NCBI RefSeq assembly: GCF_039543185.1
Contig: NZ_BAABJG010000047.1
Span: 58,168 to 122,167 of the forward strand
Direction of reading: 5' to 3'
Source of the DNA: Paenibacillus_S vulneris
GTDB taxonomy: Bacteria > Bacillota > Bacilli > Paenibacillales > NBRC-103111
Length of the DNA stretch: 64,000 nucleotides
The number at the start of each line of letters is the position of its first letter. Position 1 is the first letter of the stretch. This document shows, in pieces, positions 1-8,664 of the stretch. Below the pieces are notes generated by a model. It worked only from the letters and a program-made list of their open reading frames with translations. It did no database searches and was not told the DNA's origin. The position numbers were made by a program, and so were the translations under genes.

Positions 1-911
1 GCTGTGTCGTCGATGTTGGAAACACCGCTAATAGTAACATCGAATTTGTTCTCTTGGAATTTGGAATCAAAAGTCAGAACAGCTTTAGTTTTGTCATCGC
101 TCCACTTCGTAGTGTAGCCGGAGGACAATACGTTACCGTCTTTTTTGATTTCGATTTTCAAAGCTTTAGCAGCTTCGTCAGTTACAGGACCGTTCAATTC
201 AAGAGTCAATTCGTTAGCATCAGTCGCTTTGAAAGATGCGATAGCGTATTTACCATTGAATTGTGGTTTGTATTGTTGTTTAGCTTCATAGGAGCTAAGA
301 ACCAACAAGTCACGAGTAGCTGCAGTAGTACCACCGAAAGTACCGTCAGTACCGTTGCCCAACAATTTCAATTGAAGTGCAAGAGCTACATAGCCTTTAG
401 CCCAGTCGGAAACAGTTTTGTCGTTAACGCCTGGAGTTGCTTTAGCTTCGGAGTCTTTGTTCAGACCACGGATCAAGAAAGTAGCCAATTGCTCTTTGGT
501 TACTTCGCCAGCTGGGTTGAACTCGCCAGGAGCGTAGCCATCAGTAATACCAGCAGCTTTAACTGCTTCGATGTACGGAAGAGCATAGCCGTTAGCCGGG
601 TCGTCAGCTTTAACGTCCGTGAAGCTGGAAGTTTTCAAGGAAGTGTCAACTTTCAATTTGAAAACCAAAGCCGCAACTTTAGCAAATTGAGCGCGGTTCA
701 TTTTGTCTTTCAAACCAAAAGTATCGTCTTTCACGCCATCAAAAATACCAGCGGAAATCATTTCATCAAATTTAGCTTTAGTAGCTGCGTCAAGATCTTT
801 CAGGTCGCTAAAGTTAGCGGAAGTCTTGCCAGCTTCTTCACCGAATGCTACGGAAGAAAACATCGAGAATGCCATAGCAAGGGACAAGATTGTGGATAAA
901 CTTTTTTTCAT
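1..911 (-). CDS. S-layer protein with N-terminal SLH domains (partial, 3' end outside window)
   Basis: The reading frame opens at an ATG at 911 and runs off the left edge without a stop, giving about 303 residues. A strong ribosome binding site (cgaggaggag) precedes the ATG. Residues 1-24 form a signal peptide ending near VAFG. Residues about 34-83 and 97-150 match the SLH pattern (FxD, then a G-I-x-DG turn, then a basic/acidic R-A/E helix), and a weaker third unit lies near 160-205. Residues after 225 look like beta-rich Ig-like S-layer body sequence. SLH triplets bind pyruvylated secondary wall polymer, which fits csaB at 7540-8664. It is probably a major S-layer or abundant exoprotein, judging by the strong RBS and long leader. 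The name of the protein cannot be given. Confidence 0.85.
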   Translation of the reverse strand, partial: MKKSLSTILSLAMAFSMFSSVAFGEEAGKTSANFSDLKDLDAATKAKFDEMISAGIFDGVKDDTFGLKDKMNRAQFAKVAALVFKLKVDTSLKTSSFTDVKADDPANGYALPYIEAVKAAGITDGYAPGEFNPAGEVTKEQLATFLIRGLNKDSEAKATPGVNDKTVSDWAKGYVALALQLKLLGNGTDGTFGGTTAATRDLLVLSSYEAKQQYKPQFNGKYAIASFKATDANELTLELNGPVTDEAAKALKIEIKKDGNVLSSGYTTKWSDDKTKAVLTFDSKFQENKFDVTISGVSNIDDT

Positions 912-1025
912 AACCTTTTTTTCTCCTCCTCGAATATCTTTCGGTTGTTGAGAGTTTTGTTTTAAATTAGAGCTCGATTCCCTCATTAGCCGATTCACCC
1001 CCTTCCCAGAGTTGAGCGAATTATT

Positions 1026-1131
1026 ATTATAAAGGTCTGCAATGAATAAGATTGCAGAAACTAGTAAACCATAAGTAAAAAAACTAGATAGTCGCATACC
1101 CTTATACATTATACACTGCAAAACTAGTAAG
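1026..1131 (-). promoter_or_regulatory. Putative promoter region and long leader of the S-layer gene
   Basis: The stretch 912-1410 holds no gene. On the minus strand it contains two TATAAT hexamers (1026-1031 and 1108-1113). The distal one has a weak TTTACC-like -35 at 17 bp. Either would give an untranslated leader longer than 110 nt, a common trait of S-layer genes. A near-identical 14-15 bp sequence (TTACTAGTTT, then TGCA) occurs at 1053-1067 and 1117-1130. Further upstream, 1140-1400, is AT-rich and I see nothing else in it. Confidence 0.4.
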
Positions 1132-1410
1132 GTAAAGAGGTTATTTTGTGAAAAAAAACCAACAAAACCAGCCTCTTCATGGTGTATCATTTGTGTTTCA
1201 ATGAATTAAACGCAGTGTTGCATCAAAAGTTGCGGTCTTTGAAAAACTTTTTTTCGGTTTTTTAAATTTATTTTCGTATTCATTGTTTGTTCAGCAAGCT
1301 TGTCTATCAGACATATATATCATTTTTCATACACTCGCTTGCTCACGAAACTTAGTATACAATGATATATCAGCTTCGTCATCACGTATTATTTTCCAAT
1401 GTTAATTAAA

Positions 1411-1444
1411 GAAAAAACTCGCCATATTAGTACTTTGGCGAGTC
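1411..1444 (-). terminator. Rho-independent terminator of the SLH protein gene
   Basis: The 8-bp stem actcgcca / tggcgagt (1417-1424 with 1436-1443) is followed on the minus strand by a T-run. It lies just after the stop codon at 1456. Confidence 0.85.
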
Positions 1445-1455
1445 TTTTCATCTGC

Positions 1456-4400
1456 TTACTTAGGTATTTTCTTTTGTTGCTTCAGTACGCGTATAGCTAC
1501 AGCTGCCGCTTCGGCACGAGAGAAAGGGTCTTTGGGTGCAAAGCGATATGTTTGTTTCTTTTGTCCCTCAAGAAGGACATTCGGCATACCTTCAATTAAA
1601 CCGGCTTTGGTAGCCGCCTCAACAGCCCCTCTGGCGTAATAATCAATACTTCCACCGTCTGTAAAGGACTTCTGAAGGGATGCCAGCAGCTTCTTGTCAT
1701 CAGTACCCATTTTCAGATCAGCAGCACGAGCAATCATAACCGCAGCATCCTGACGAGATATCGCATCGTGGTGGCCAAAATAACCATCGCTGCCTCCTCT
1801 AACAATACCAGCCCTTGCGGCCGCTTCAATGTGTTTGAAGTCATAGAGGCCGTCAGATCCGTACAAGTCGCCTCTCTGAACGTCTTTGAAGGTTCCATCT
1901 GTGTAAACGTTGTTGTCTATAGGCATACTTGTATCTTCGTTGTCCAACGGAATATTGAAGATTTTGACGAGCATAGTGACAAATTCCCCGCGGGTTATAG
2001 ACTCATCGGGCGAGAATTTCTCAGGGCTGGACGTTTTGTTGTTCATCATCCCTTTGGAATACAAAATATCCAAATAGTCTCTTGCCCATGGATGCCCTGT
2101 CACATCATCGAAGCTGTCATCCATATACATAACCTGATAGTAACCGAAGGAATCGAATGGTACGGTAATGGTGTTTTTGCTTATGTCTACTACACCACCG
2201 ATGTTTCTCCATTCTGCTCTTGTATCATTCGGCATACCGTTATTATCGGAGAAGGTGCTGAATTCAAATACCGTAACGTATTTCCATGCATCATCACGAA
2301 TGCTGGAATCATATTTCAATGTCAACGTACCTCTTTTGGTAGGAATGACATTGTCTTTTAAATACCTATTATAGAAAACATCGTTCGAGGAACCAAAATC
2401 GGAAGCTTCATTCGGCAAACGACCGCTTCCTTGAAGCGCGTCCTTCAGTTTAGCTTCCTGATTAGAGCCTCTAATCTCCTCAATCGTTCCCGCATCGATC
2501 CAGAATCGCTTGCTCGCCGGTTTGAATCGTCCCGACGTTTCAATAAGGAAGTTCTTCCCGCCACGGTCTTCAATTTCTTTATCTACCCGACCGTCGTCAT
2601 TGCTTGCAATACCGAACAGGATTTTACGGTCAGCTGAAATATACTGTTTCTCTGCTGCACGATCGTTGCGCATAAGCTTAGTATCTTTAGGGAAGCTCAG
2701 TTCAATATCTCCATTAAACACCTTCATTTTGGAGGTCAGAAGCGACTTGTACTGATTTCCTTCTATAGGTGTGTCCACGTTAAACAGAATGAAGCTTCCG
2801 CTCAGCTTGCCTGCTGCACGATTAATGGTAAATTTAATTTCATTTTTCCCTGGTTTTAAACCTGTAACCTCATAATAATAAATATCAGGTTGGGTTGGAT
2901 CTGTAGATTTGACTGCTTGATCCTTACCAAAAACTACGCTGTCCGCATTTTCAGCAAGAATTTTAATTTTCTGGAAGTTCTTATTGATGTTAGCTTGATC
3001 TTTGCCTGCTTCATTTTTTATAAGCTGCGGCTCCAGAATTAAATAAGGAGTCGGTTCACGAGTGATAGTGAACGACTTGGTTACTGTAGCCCCGCTATCG
3101 TTCGTGACGACAACTGTGAATGTATATGCGCCGTAATCATTAAGCTTAATTGGGTCGCCGCTATTTCGGAATGGGGTTGCTACAGCTCCTGCTGATGTTG
3201 GCGATATGCTAAGATCAATAGACGAAGTGCTTCCCGGCTTGAAATAGGTCACTTTAATTTGTTTTGCATTTGCCGCCGAACCTGTAATTTTCAACTCGCT
3301 GGAGGTTGTATAATACGTATCCGGCTTTGTATCTTTAGTATACTTAACATCCTTTGGATCATAATCCGGTGCAAAATTCAAGATGGTCGGAAGATTTTGA
3401 CTAAATACAAAAATGTCATAGTTGGCTTCTGATACCTTTTGACCATCAATCCAAATTTCAAAATGAACCGTCTTTCTTCCATCTTCTTTCCCAAACAGAG
3501 ACTCAGCCCGTGTGGTAGGCTTCACAGTAAACTTGGTAGCTGAAGAGAACGTAACCTCTCCAGGCTGATCCACCGGCTTATTGTTTATGGATACCTTCAG
3601 TTCTCCATTTCCGCCTAAGTTAGCCACTCTACCTGTAATACAAGTATTTCCGCTTTCGCAAACGATCTCACTGATACTTTTTACAACCATTCCATTATAA
3701 ATATTATCTACGATAATGTAAGGAGCAGCAGAAACCTGCAAATCATAGGATTTGGCACCAGCAGGAAAATCAGTCGGAGAACCCCCTGTTGTATAAGGGA
3801 TAATTTCCAATTTAGTTAAACCATCGCGAAGCCCTTGCAACAGCACGTCCGCAGTATCGCTATTAATAGGATAAATTCCCCCTGAGTGCCCAGCTACTCC
3901 ATCATCGTAAGGAGAACCATTAAGCTTCACCAATACTTGCGATGATTGTTTGGCTGTGATTCTCAAAGTAGCCGGAAACTCGGTAATTTGATTGCTTCCT
4001 GTTTCAATAAGCTTAGGATTGGTGCTGGCACCTGAGATAATTCGTTCAACGAAATCTACATAAGGTGCATTAGCATCTACGAAATTGAAATTAAAGCTGG
4101 ATTTCGTAGTGTCGATCATATTTTTATGGGTAAAAGTCACATCAATTTGTTGAAATCTCCGGCTCGTATTAACCGGCAAATCAACTTGAATGTTATGAAT
4201 TTCAATACCACTTACCGTATCGATCGTTACATTAGTATTTGCTGTATTAAGATTTGGAATGAAGTTTGGTGTAACTCCATTGTTTAACTTACCCGTGGGA
4301 TCCATTACAACATTATTATCGATATCAAGAAGAGTAAGCTTCTTATCGCTGAAATTGTAGTGAAGCTTATAAGCTCCGCCTGTACCCACCATTTCGATAT

Positions 4401-5322
4401 CGGCATAAACGTAGTCAGATACGCTTCCTGAACGGGTCGTCTTTAATGATGCAGAAAAAGTCACGTTATTGTTGGTACTTGAATTTTGCTGCAAGGTCGG
4501 AACTTGTGCCGCGCTTACCTTTTGGGTTGGTGCTGCCCCGTTAGTCGTTTTCTGATCCACCATAGCGCCATAAGCAAATGCTTTGCCATCGTCATAAATA
4601 AACGACTTATTTAAGTTGTATGTATTCGTGGAGTTCTTGGATACAAAATTAACTTCGTTATCACCCGGCACAAATTTGATATCATTGGTTCTGCCCGTGT
4701 TAGTAATATAGGTAAAAGTACCCCGTGTAAAATTGGCTGGATGATAAGCCGTCGTACCTCTGTTCAAGTAAGCCTCTATACTTGTAGCATTTCCCGCTGT
4801 CCCTGTAACAGTCGCTCCGGAATACGGCGCCTTCTTAGGGAACATTTGACCATCAATAATTTGGTCCCCGTTAATGAGGAGATTATTAATAGTAGAAACC
4901 GGAACATAATAAGCCCAGCTTGGGGCGGATGCAGTATTTACGGTTCCGTCATATCTTAAGACGATTTTGTTAAGACCTTCGGTTAAAACTACATTAGAAA
5001 AAGTAATTTCGTTATTTCCCGTTTTAATCGGCTTGCTGGTCTTGTCGACATTCGATTTCCCTGTCTTTACGTTCGTTACCTCGAAGTAAATGTTAGAGAT
5101 CTCGTCATCCCCAATACCATTCACATCAGCTGTGATAGAAATCGGGTTCGTTGTGAATTGGTCAACGATCGAATTTCCGTCCGGCTCTTTATCTGTATTA
5201 CGATACTGCAAGCTTGTAACGCTCAACGTCACTTCGGCGAAGGCCGTTAATGGCGCCACTAAACTTAAAACTAGAGCCAATACAATGGAAAAGCTGGTCC
5301 ATTTGTAAGTGAGTCGTTTCAA
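1456..5322 (-). CDS. Large secreted SLH-domain surface protein
   Basis: The protein is 1288 aa. It starts with TTG at 5322, seven bases after a perfect AAGGAGG. Residues 1-29 are a signal peptide (basic start, hydrophobic core, LTAFA end). The long middle part is Thr/Asn/Ser-rich and beta-strand-like, resembling stacked Ig-like or cadherin-like modules, with two cysteines near residue 560 in a CESGNTC motif. Three SLH units close the protein (about 1071-1125, 1140-1200 and 1215-1280). It should attach non-covalently to the wall polymer built by the genes just upstream (tagO, tagA, csaB). It has its own terminator and is separated from tagO by another. I cannot assign an enzymatic function; a structural or adhesive surface role is inferred. 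Confidence 0.88.
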   Translation of the reverse strand: MKRLTYKWTSFSIVLALVLSLVAPLTAFAEVTLSVTSLQYRNTDKEPDGNSIVDQFTTNPISITADVNGIGDDEISNIYFEVTNVKTGKSNVDKTSKPIKTGNNEITFSNVVLTEGLNKIVLRYDGTVNTASAPSWAYYVPVSTINNLLINGDQIIDGQMFPKKAPYSGATVTGTAGNATSIEAYLNRGTTAYHPANFTRGTFTYITNTGRTNDIKFVPGDNEVNFVSKNSTNTYNLNKSFIYDDGKAFAYGAMVDQKTTNGAAPTQKVSAAQVPTLQQNSSTNNNVTFSASLKTTRSGSVSDYVYADIEMVGTGGAYKLHYNFSDKKLTLLDIDNNVVMDPTGKLNNGVTPNFIPNLNTANTNVTIDTVSGIEIHNIQVDLPVNTSRRFQQIDVTFTHKNMIDTTKSSFNFNFVDANAPYVDFVERIISGASTNPKLIETGSNQITEFPATLRITAKQSSQVLVKLNGSPYDDGVAGHSGGIYPINSDTADVLLQGLRDGLTKLEIIPYTTGGSPTDFPAGAKSYDLQVSAAPYIIVDNIYNGMVVKSISEIVCESGNTCITGRVANLGGNGELKVSINNKPVDQPGEVTFSSATKFTVKPTTRAESLFGKEDGRKTVHFEIWIDGQKVSEANYDIFVFSQNLPTILNFAPDYDPKDVKYTKDTKPDTYYTTSSELKITGSAANAKQIKVTYFKPGSTSSIDLSISPTSAGAVATPFRNSGDPIKLNDYGAYTFTVVVTNDSGATVTKSFTITREPTPYLILEPQLIKNEAGKDQANINKNFQKIKILAENADSVVFGKDQAVKSTDPTQPDIYYYEVTGLKPGKNEIKFTINRAAGKLSGSFILFNVDTPIEGNQYKSLLTSKMKVFNGDIELSFPKDTKLMRNDRAAEKQYISADRKILFGIASNDDGRVDKEIEDRGGKNFLIETSGRFKPASKRFWIDAGTIEEIRGSNQEAKLKDALQGSGRLPNEASDFGSSNDVFYNRYLKDNVIPTKRGTLTLKYDSSIRDDAWKYVTVFEFSTFSDNNGMPNDTRAEWRNIGGVVDISKNTITVPFDSFGYYQVMYMDDSFDDVTGHPWARDYLDILYSKGMMNNKTSSPEKFSPDESITRGEFVTMLVKIFNIPLDNEDTSMPIDNNVYTDGTFKDVQRGDLYGSDGLYDFKHIEAAARAGIVRGGSDGYFGHHDAISRQDAAVMIARAADLKMGTDDKKLLASLQKSFTDGGSIDYYARGAVEAATKAGLIEGMPNVLLEGQKKQTYRFAPKDPFSRAEAAAVAIRVLKQQKKIPK

Positions 5323-5512
5323 AATGGTTCCTCCTTATGTCATATTTCTTTGATATTTGTTGCATGCTGTCGATCTGCCCTCTCTGCAAAAAAGCCCCCT
5401 TTGCTCGTTCTACTGCAGACATAGGCCACCGCAGCAGTAAAAAAAGTTTCGTGTACTTTACTTATCGGCTTTAAGACCTAAAAAATTTAGCGAATCCTGA
5501 AAATAGGCAGAA

Positions 5513-5546
5513 CAAAAAATCCCAAACCTTTAAAGGTCTGGGATCT
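5513..5546 (-). terminator. Rho-independent terminator after tagO
   Basis: A long inverted repeat (atcccaaacctt paired with aaggtctgggat, one mismatch) is followed on the minus strand by TTTTTTG. It separates the tagO/tagA/csaB group from the SLH gene. Confidence 0.85.
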
Positions 5547-5561
5547 TCTACATATGGCTAT

Positions 5562-6683
5562 TTACTTAATCATCCGAGATCGATTGCCGGACAAAACTCT
5601 TATTTTTTGCAGAAATTGAAGCACAGGCTTCTTCGTCTGACTAATGATACCTATCGCTTCCGCTCCTAGTACAAGGACCGCGATAAGAATGACGATCAAC
5701 AAAACCATTCCCCATATCGCCTGCTGCTCGGACATATAGGAGAGCAGAACGGCCGCGCCTCCAAATAGGGAAGCTACCCCGTAAATAATCAAGACGGTTA
5801 CACGGTGACTGAAGCCTAATTGCAGCAAGCAGTGATGCAGATGGCTCTTGTCCGGTTTGGAGATAGGCAAATTATTAACCCATCGTCTCAAAATGGCAAA
5901 GAATGTATCAGATAGAGGTACCCCAAGTATCATGATAGGCACCAGTAAGGATAAGACAGTAGCCTGCTTAAAGCCTAGGACAGACAACGTTGCCAAGCTG
6001 AACCCAAGGAAGAGTGCGCCTGAATCGCCCATAAAGATCTTGGCAGGATGAAAATTATAAAATAAGAATCCGACAATGCTGCCAAGCAATATGATACTGA
6101 GCAGAACTACGGTTATGTTCCCCATCATCAAGGCCAAGATAAGAATCGTTGTCGTTGCGATCCCTGATACGCCTGCAGATAATCCATCCAAACCATCAAT
6201 CAGGTTAATCGCATTCGTCACTCCGACAATCCAGAAAATAGTCAGAGGAACTGCCAGCCAGGTTAACGAAATGGTTGTGTCGCCAAACGGAACGTTCACT
6301 AGATCAATCACGACTCCGGAATAAACGACAACGCATGCGGCGAGAATTTGCCCAAGCAGCTTTACTTTGGGGGACAAATCAAACCGGTCATCCAAAGCGC
6401 CTACCAGTACAATAATAGCGCCTCCGATAAGCAAGCCCAGCGCTACGTCTCCGTTCAACGAGTCAATGGCCGGAGAAATGACGAAATAAGCGCCTACAAA
6501 TCCAACAAAAATGGCCAAACCGCCTAGCCTTGGCATGATGCGACTATGTACTTTCCGATGATTGGGTGCATCAACAGCGCCTACCCAGAAAGCAAACTTT
6601 TTTACCAAAGGTGTCATTAGAAGGGCAATTATGCATGCGACAGCAAATCCAATTCCGTATAATACATTCATTTTTGTTTTCAC
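5562..6683 (-). CDS. tagO: Undecaprenyl-phosphate GlcNAc-1-phosphate transferase (TagO/WecA type)
   Basis: This 373-aa multipass membrane enzyme (about 10 helices) belongs to the MraY/WecA family, which moves GlcNAc-1-P from UDP-GlcNAc to undecaprenyl phosphate as the first step of wall polymer synthesis. The family signatures are visible: DDRFD in a cytoplasmic loop, NLIDGLDGL, GDSGALFLG and the HLHH motif. The longest frame starts with GTG at 6683. An AAGGGG lies only 2 nt before it and 14 nt before the ATG at 6671, so the start is uncertain by four codons. It follows tagA, the next enzyme in the pathway, and ends at a terminator. Confidence 0.93.
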   Translation of the reverse strand: MKTKMNVLYGIGFAVACIIALLMTPLVKKFAFWVGAVDAPNHRKVHSRIMPRLGGLAIFVGFVGAYFVISPAIDSLNGDVALGLLIGGAIIVLVGALDDRFDLSPKVKLLGQILAACVVVYSGVVIDLVNVPFGDTTISLTWLAVPLTIFWIVGVTNAINLIDGLDGLSAGVSGIATTTILILALMMGNITVVLLSIILLGSIVGFLFYNFHPAKIFMGDSGALFLGFSLATLSVLGFKQATVLSLLVPIMILGVPLSDTFFAILRRWVNNLPISKPDKSHLHHCLLQLGFSHRVTVLIIYGVASLFGGAAVLLSYMSEQQAIWGMVLLIVILIAVLVLGAEAIGIISQTKKPVLQFLQKIRVLSGNRSRMIK

Positions 6684-6799
6684 AGCCCCTTTTATCTATA
6701 AAAACCTCAAACACTTCAGATTATACTCCGTTTGACACCGCAACACCACACTAATTTTAAGGAAATCAGGCGGTTATCAGTAAGTTTTCATAGTTTTTT

Positions 6800-7543
6800 T
6801 CAAGGTCTCTGTACGGTATCCTTCTCTCTAATCACTTTCAAAGCAAACTTCGGCAGGACAAGCATACGTTTGTATCGCCACGGCTCCTGAAGCAGCCGGT
6901 AAAACCATTCTAATTTCAGCTTTTGGAACAACTTCGGTGCCCGCTTTAATTTGCCGGACATGACATCAAAGCTTCCCCCAACCCCCATAATAACCGGAAC
7001 CTGAATCTGTTCCTTGTACTTGGCGATCCAGGGCTCCTGAGTATCCGCCGATCTCCCTACTAATAGAATGTCCGGATGATGTGATCTAATATTCTCGATG
7101 ACACTTTGATCCTCTTCCGGCTTAAAATAGCCATCCCTATATCCGACTAGCTGGAGGTTCGGAAACTTCTCCTTTAAACGGTTCGCAGCAGCCTCAATAA
7201 TTTCGGGGGATGCTCCGAGCAAAAATACTTTCCACCCTTTGGATTGCCCCAAATCCATAAGATGATGTATCAGATCGAAGCCTGTTACCCGTTCGGCCAC
7301 AGGGTTGCCAACGTATTGAGAGGCCCATACGACCCCCGCCCCGTCAGGGACGATCAAGTCGGCGTTTTTCATCATCTCTAGATAAGCCGTGTTTTCCAAG
7401 GCTGACATGACCATAATCGGGTTAGCCGTAATGATTTGATGCGGGCGTCCGGAATCGATCATCCGAGCAACTTGTGTGATCGTATCCTTCATATTGAGTT
7501 TGGAGAACGGTACGCCGAATATGGACACTTTCGGTATCGTCAC
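6800..7543 (-). CDS. tagA: WecG/TagA/CpsF family glycosyltransferase (ManNAc transferase type)
   Basis: The protein is 247 aa, the usual length for the family. It transfers N-acetylmannosamine from UDP-ManNAc onto GlcNAc-PP-undecaprenol, forming the linkage disaccharide. The conserved DLIVPDGAGVV segment (about residues 64-74), holding the proposed catalytic Asp, and the TGFDL motif are present. The GTG start overlaps the csaB stop by 4 bases (GTGA) and has AAGGAAGGG upstream, so the two are translationally coupled. UDP-ManNAc would come from the epimerase at 42675-43817. The basic C-terminal tail, typical of membrane association, is present. Confidence 0.92.
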   Translation of the reverse strand: MTIPKVSIFGVPFSKLNMKDTITQVARMIDSGRPHQIITANPIMVMSALENTAYLEMMKNADLIVPDGAGVVWASQYVGNPVAERVTGFDLIHHLMDLGQSKGWKVFLLGASPEIIEAAANRLKEKFPNLQLVGYRDGYFKPEEDQSVIENIRSHHPDILLVGRSADTQEPWIAKYKEQIQVPVIMGVGGSFDVMSGKLKRAPKLFQKLKLEWFYRLLQEPWRYKRMLVLPKFALKVIREKDTVQRP

Positions 7544-8664
7544 TTGGAATCCCTTCCTTTGGTGAAAAATGAAGCCATATATTGTGCAGGCTTTTGTGCT
7601 TCGTTCTTCAGCTGACTAAAAAGCCCTTTTTTCTCTTCACGCCAGGAAGAACGATTGGCAAGCAGCTTCAGCCCTTCTTCAGCCACTCGTTCCGGCTGAA
7701 TACTCTTGGTCGTTGCAACGACCGGCATTTGCAGCCGTTTCATAAATTGATCGATCTTCGGATCATAGGAAATTCCGAGCATAGGCACTTCCTGTGAAGC
7801 GGCATAGATCAGCGAATGAAGTCTCATTCCTATTAACAGCTGGCAGCGGCCGACTTCAGCCAACATGTGCTGCGGGTTAACAACATTCTCCGCCGTAGTG
7901 ATCCGGGAACTGAACTTGTCCCCGATGAGACTGCGAACTTCGTGGGAAGCCTCCGTATCTAATGGCAAGTGAAACGGTAAAAATCTGACAACCGCTTCAC
8001 TTTGCTCCAGCATAAGGCGCAGTGCCTCGGCAAGAGCCTTCAGCTCTGAACGATCCTGGTTCCAATAGCGAACGGACACGCCGATAACGGGTTTTTCCTC
8101 TGACCGGTGCCCTTCCGTTTCATAAGAGCCAAGCGGCATCCCCATCACCGGATCCGGTACCACGATGATTTCCTTCGACACCTTCATCCTTCGAAGCAAT
8201 TCTCTAGATTCCTGGTCTCGAACCGATATATATTGCGTTTTATTAAAAATAGAACGGATCCAGCCAAAAAACAAACCGCGGCTGACCGGACCGATTCCTT
8301 GCGAGTAAATAAAGGTTGGTTTCCCAAGCCATTGCGCGATTTTCAGGATGGCCAGGTAATACGGAATCGTTTTGGCGCTGGTGGCATCCTGGAGAAGACT
8401 GCCTCCGCCGCTGATCAGTCCATCCGCTCCGCGAATGGCGCTAATCACTTGGCCGAGCTTCATCCGATGAACGGATTCGACTCCGTACATTCTGCTTGTT
8501 TTCTCAGGCTGAATCGAAAGAACGACCGGCACGAATCTTACGCCGTTCGCCCTTCCTTGTTCATCCAATGCCAGTAAAATCGATTGGAGTACGGCTTCAT
8601 CACCGCTATTATCAAAGCCATAATAGCCGGATAAGACTATTCTTTTAGTAATAACGGGGTCCAA
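7540..8664 (-). CDS. csaB: Polysaccharide pyruvyl transferase CsaB
   Basis: CsaB adds ketal-linked pyruvate to the secondary wall polymer, creating the ligand that SLH domains recognise. The N-terminal GYYGFDNSGDEA motif, the GGGSLLQD motif and the C-terminal RLHSLIYA and SYDPKI segments are typical. The open frame extends upstream to 8862, but that part overlaps the DUF5693 gene. A TTG at 8664, nine bases after AAGGAG, gives a 374-aa protein beginning just before the conserved RIVLSGYYGF. It overlaps the end of the upstream gene by 28 bases. Together with three SLH-domain genes in this window it defines an SLH anchoring module. Confidence 0.92.
   Translation of the reverse strand: MDPVITKRIVLSGYYGFDNSGDEAVLQSILLALDEQGRANGVRFVPVVLSIQPEKTSRMYGVESVHRMKLGQVISAIRGADGLISGGGSLLQDATSAKTIPYYLAILKIAQWLGKPTFIYSQGIGPVSRGLFFGWIRSIFNKTQYISVRDQESRELLRRMKVSKEIIVVPDPVMGMPLGSYETEGHRSEEKPVIGVSVRYWNQDRSELKALAEALRLMLEQSEAVVRFLPFHLPLDTEASHEVRSLIGDKFSSRITTAENVVNPQHMLAEVGRCQLLIGMRLHSLIYAASQEVPMLGISYDPKIDQFMKRLQMPVVATTKSIQPERVAEEGLKLLANRSSWREEKKGLFSQLKNEAQKPAQYMASFFTKGRDSK

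Noticed and set aside
54..899. 281-aa plus-strand open frame at the left edge
   Set aside because: It is antisense to the S-layer gene, which has a signal peptide, SLH domains and a strong RBS.
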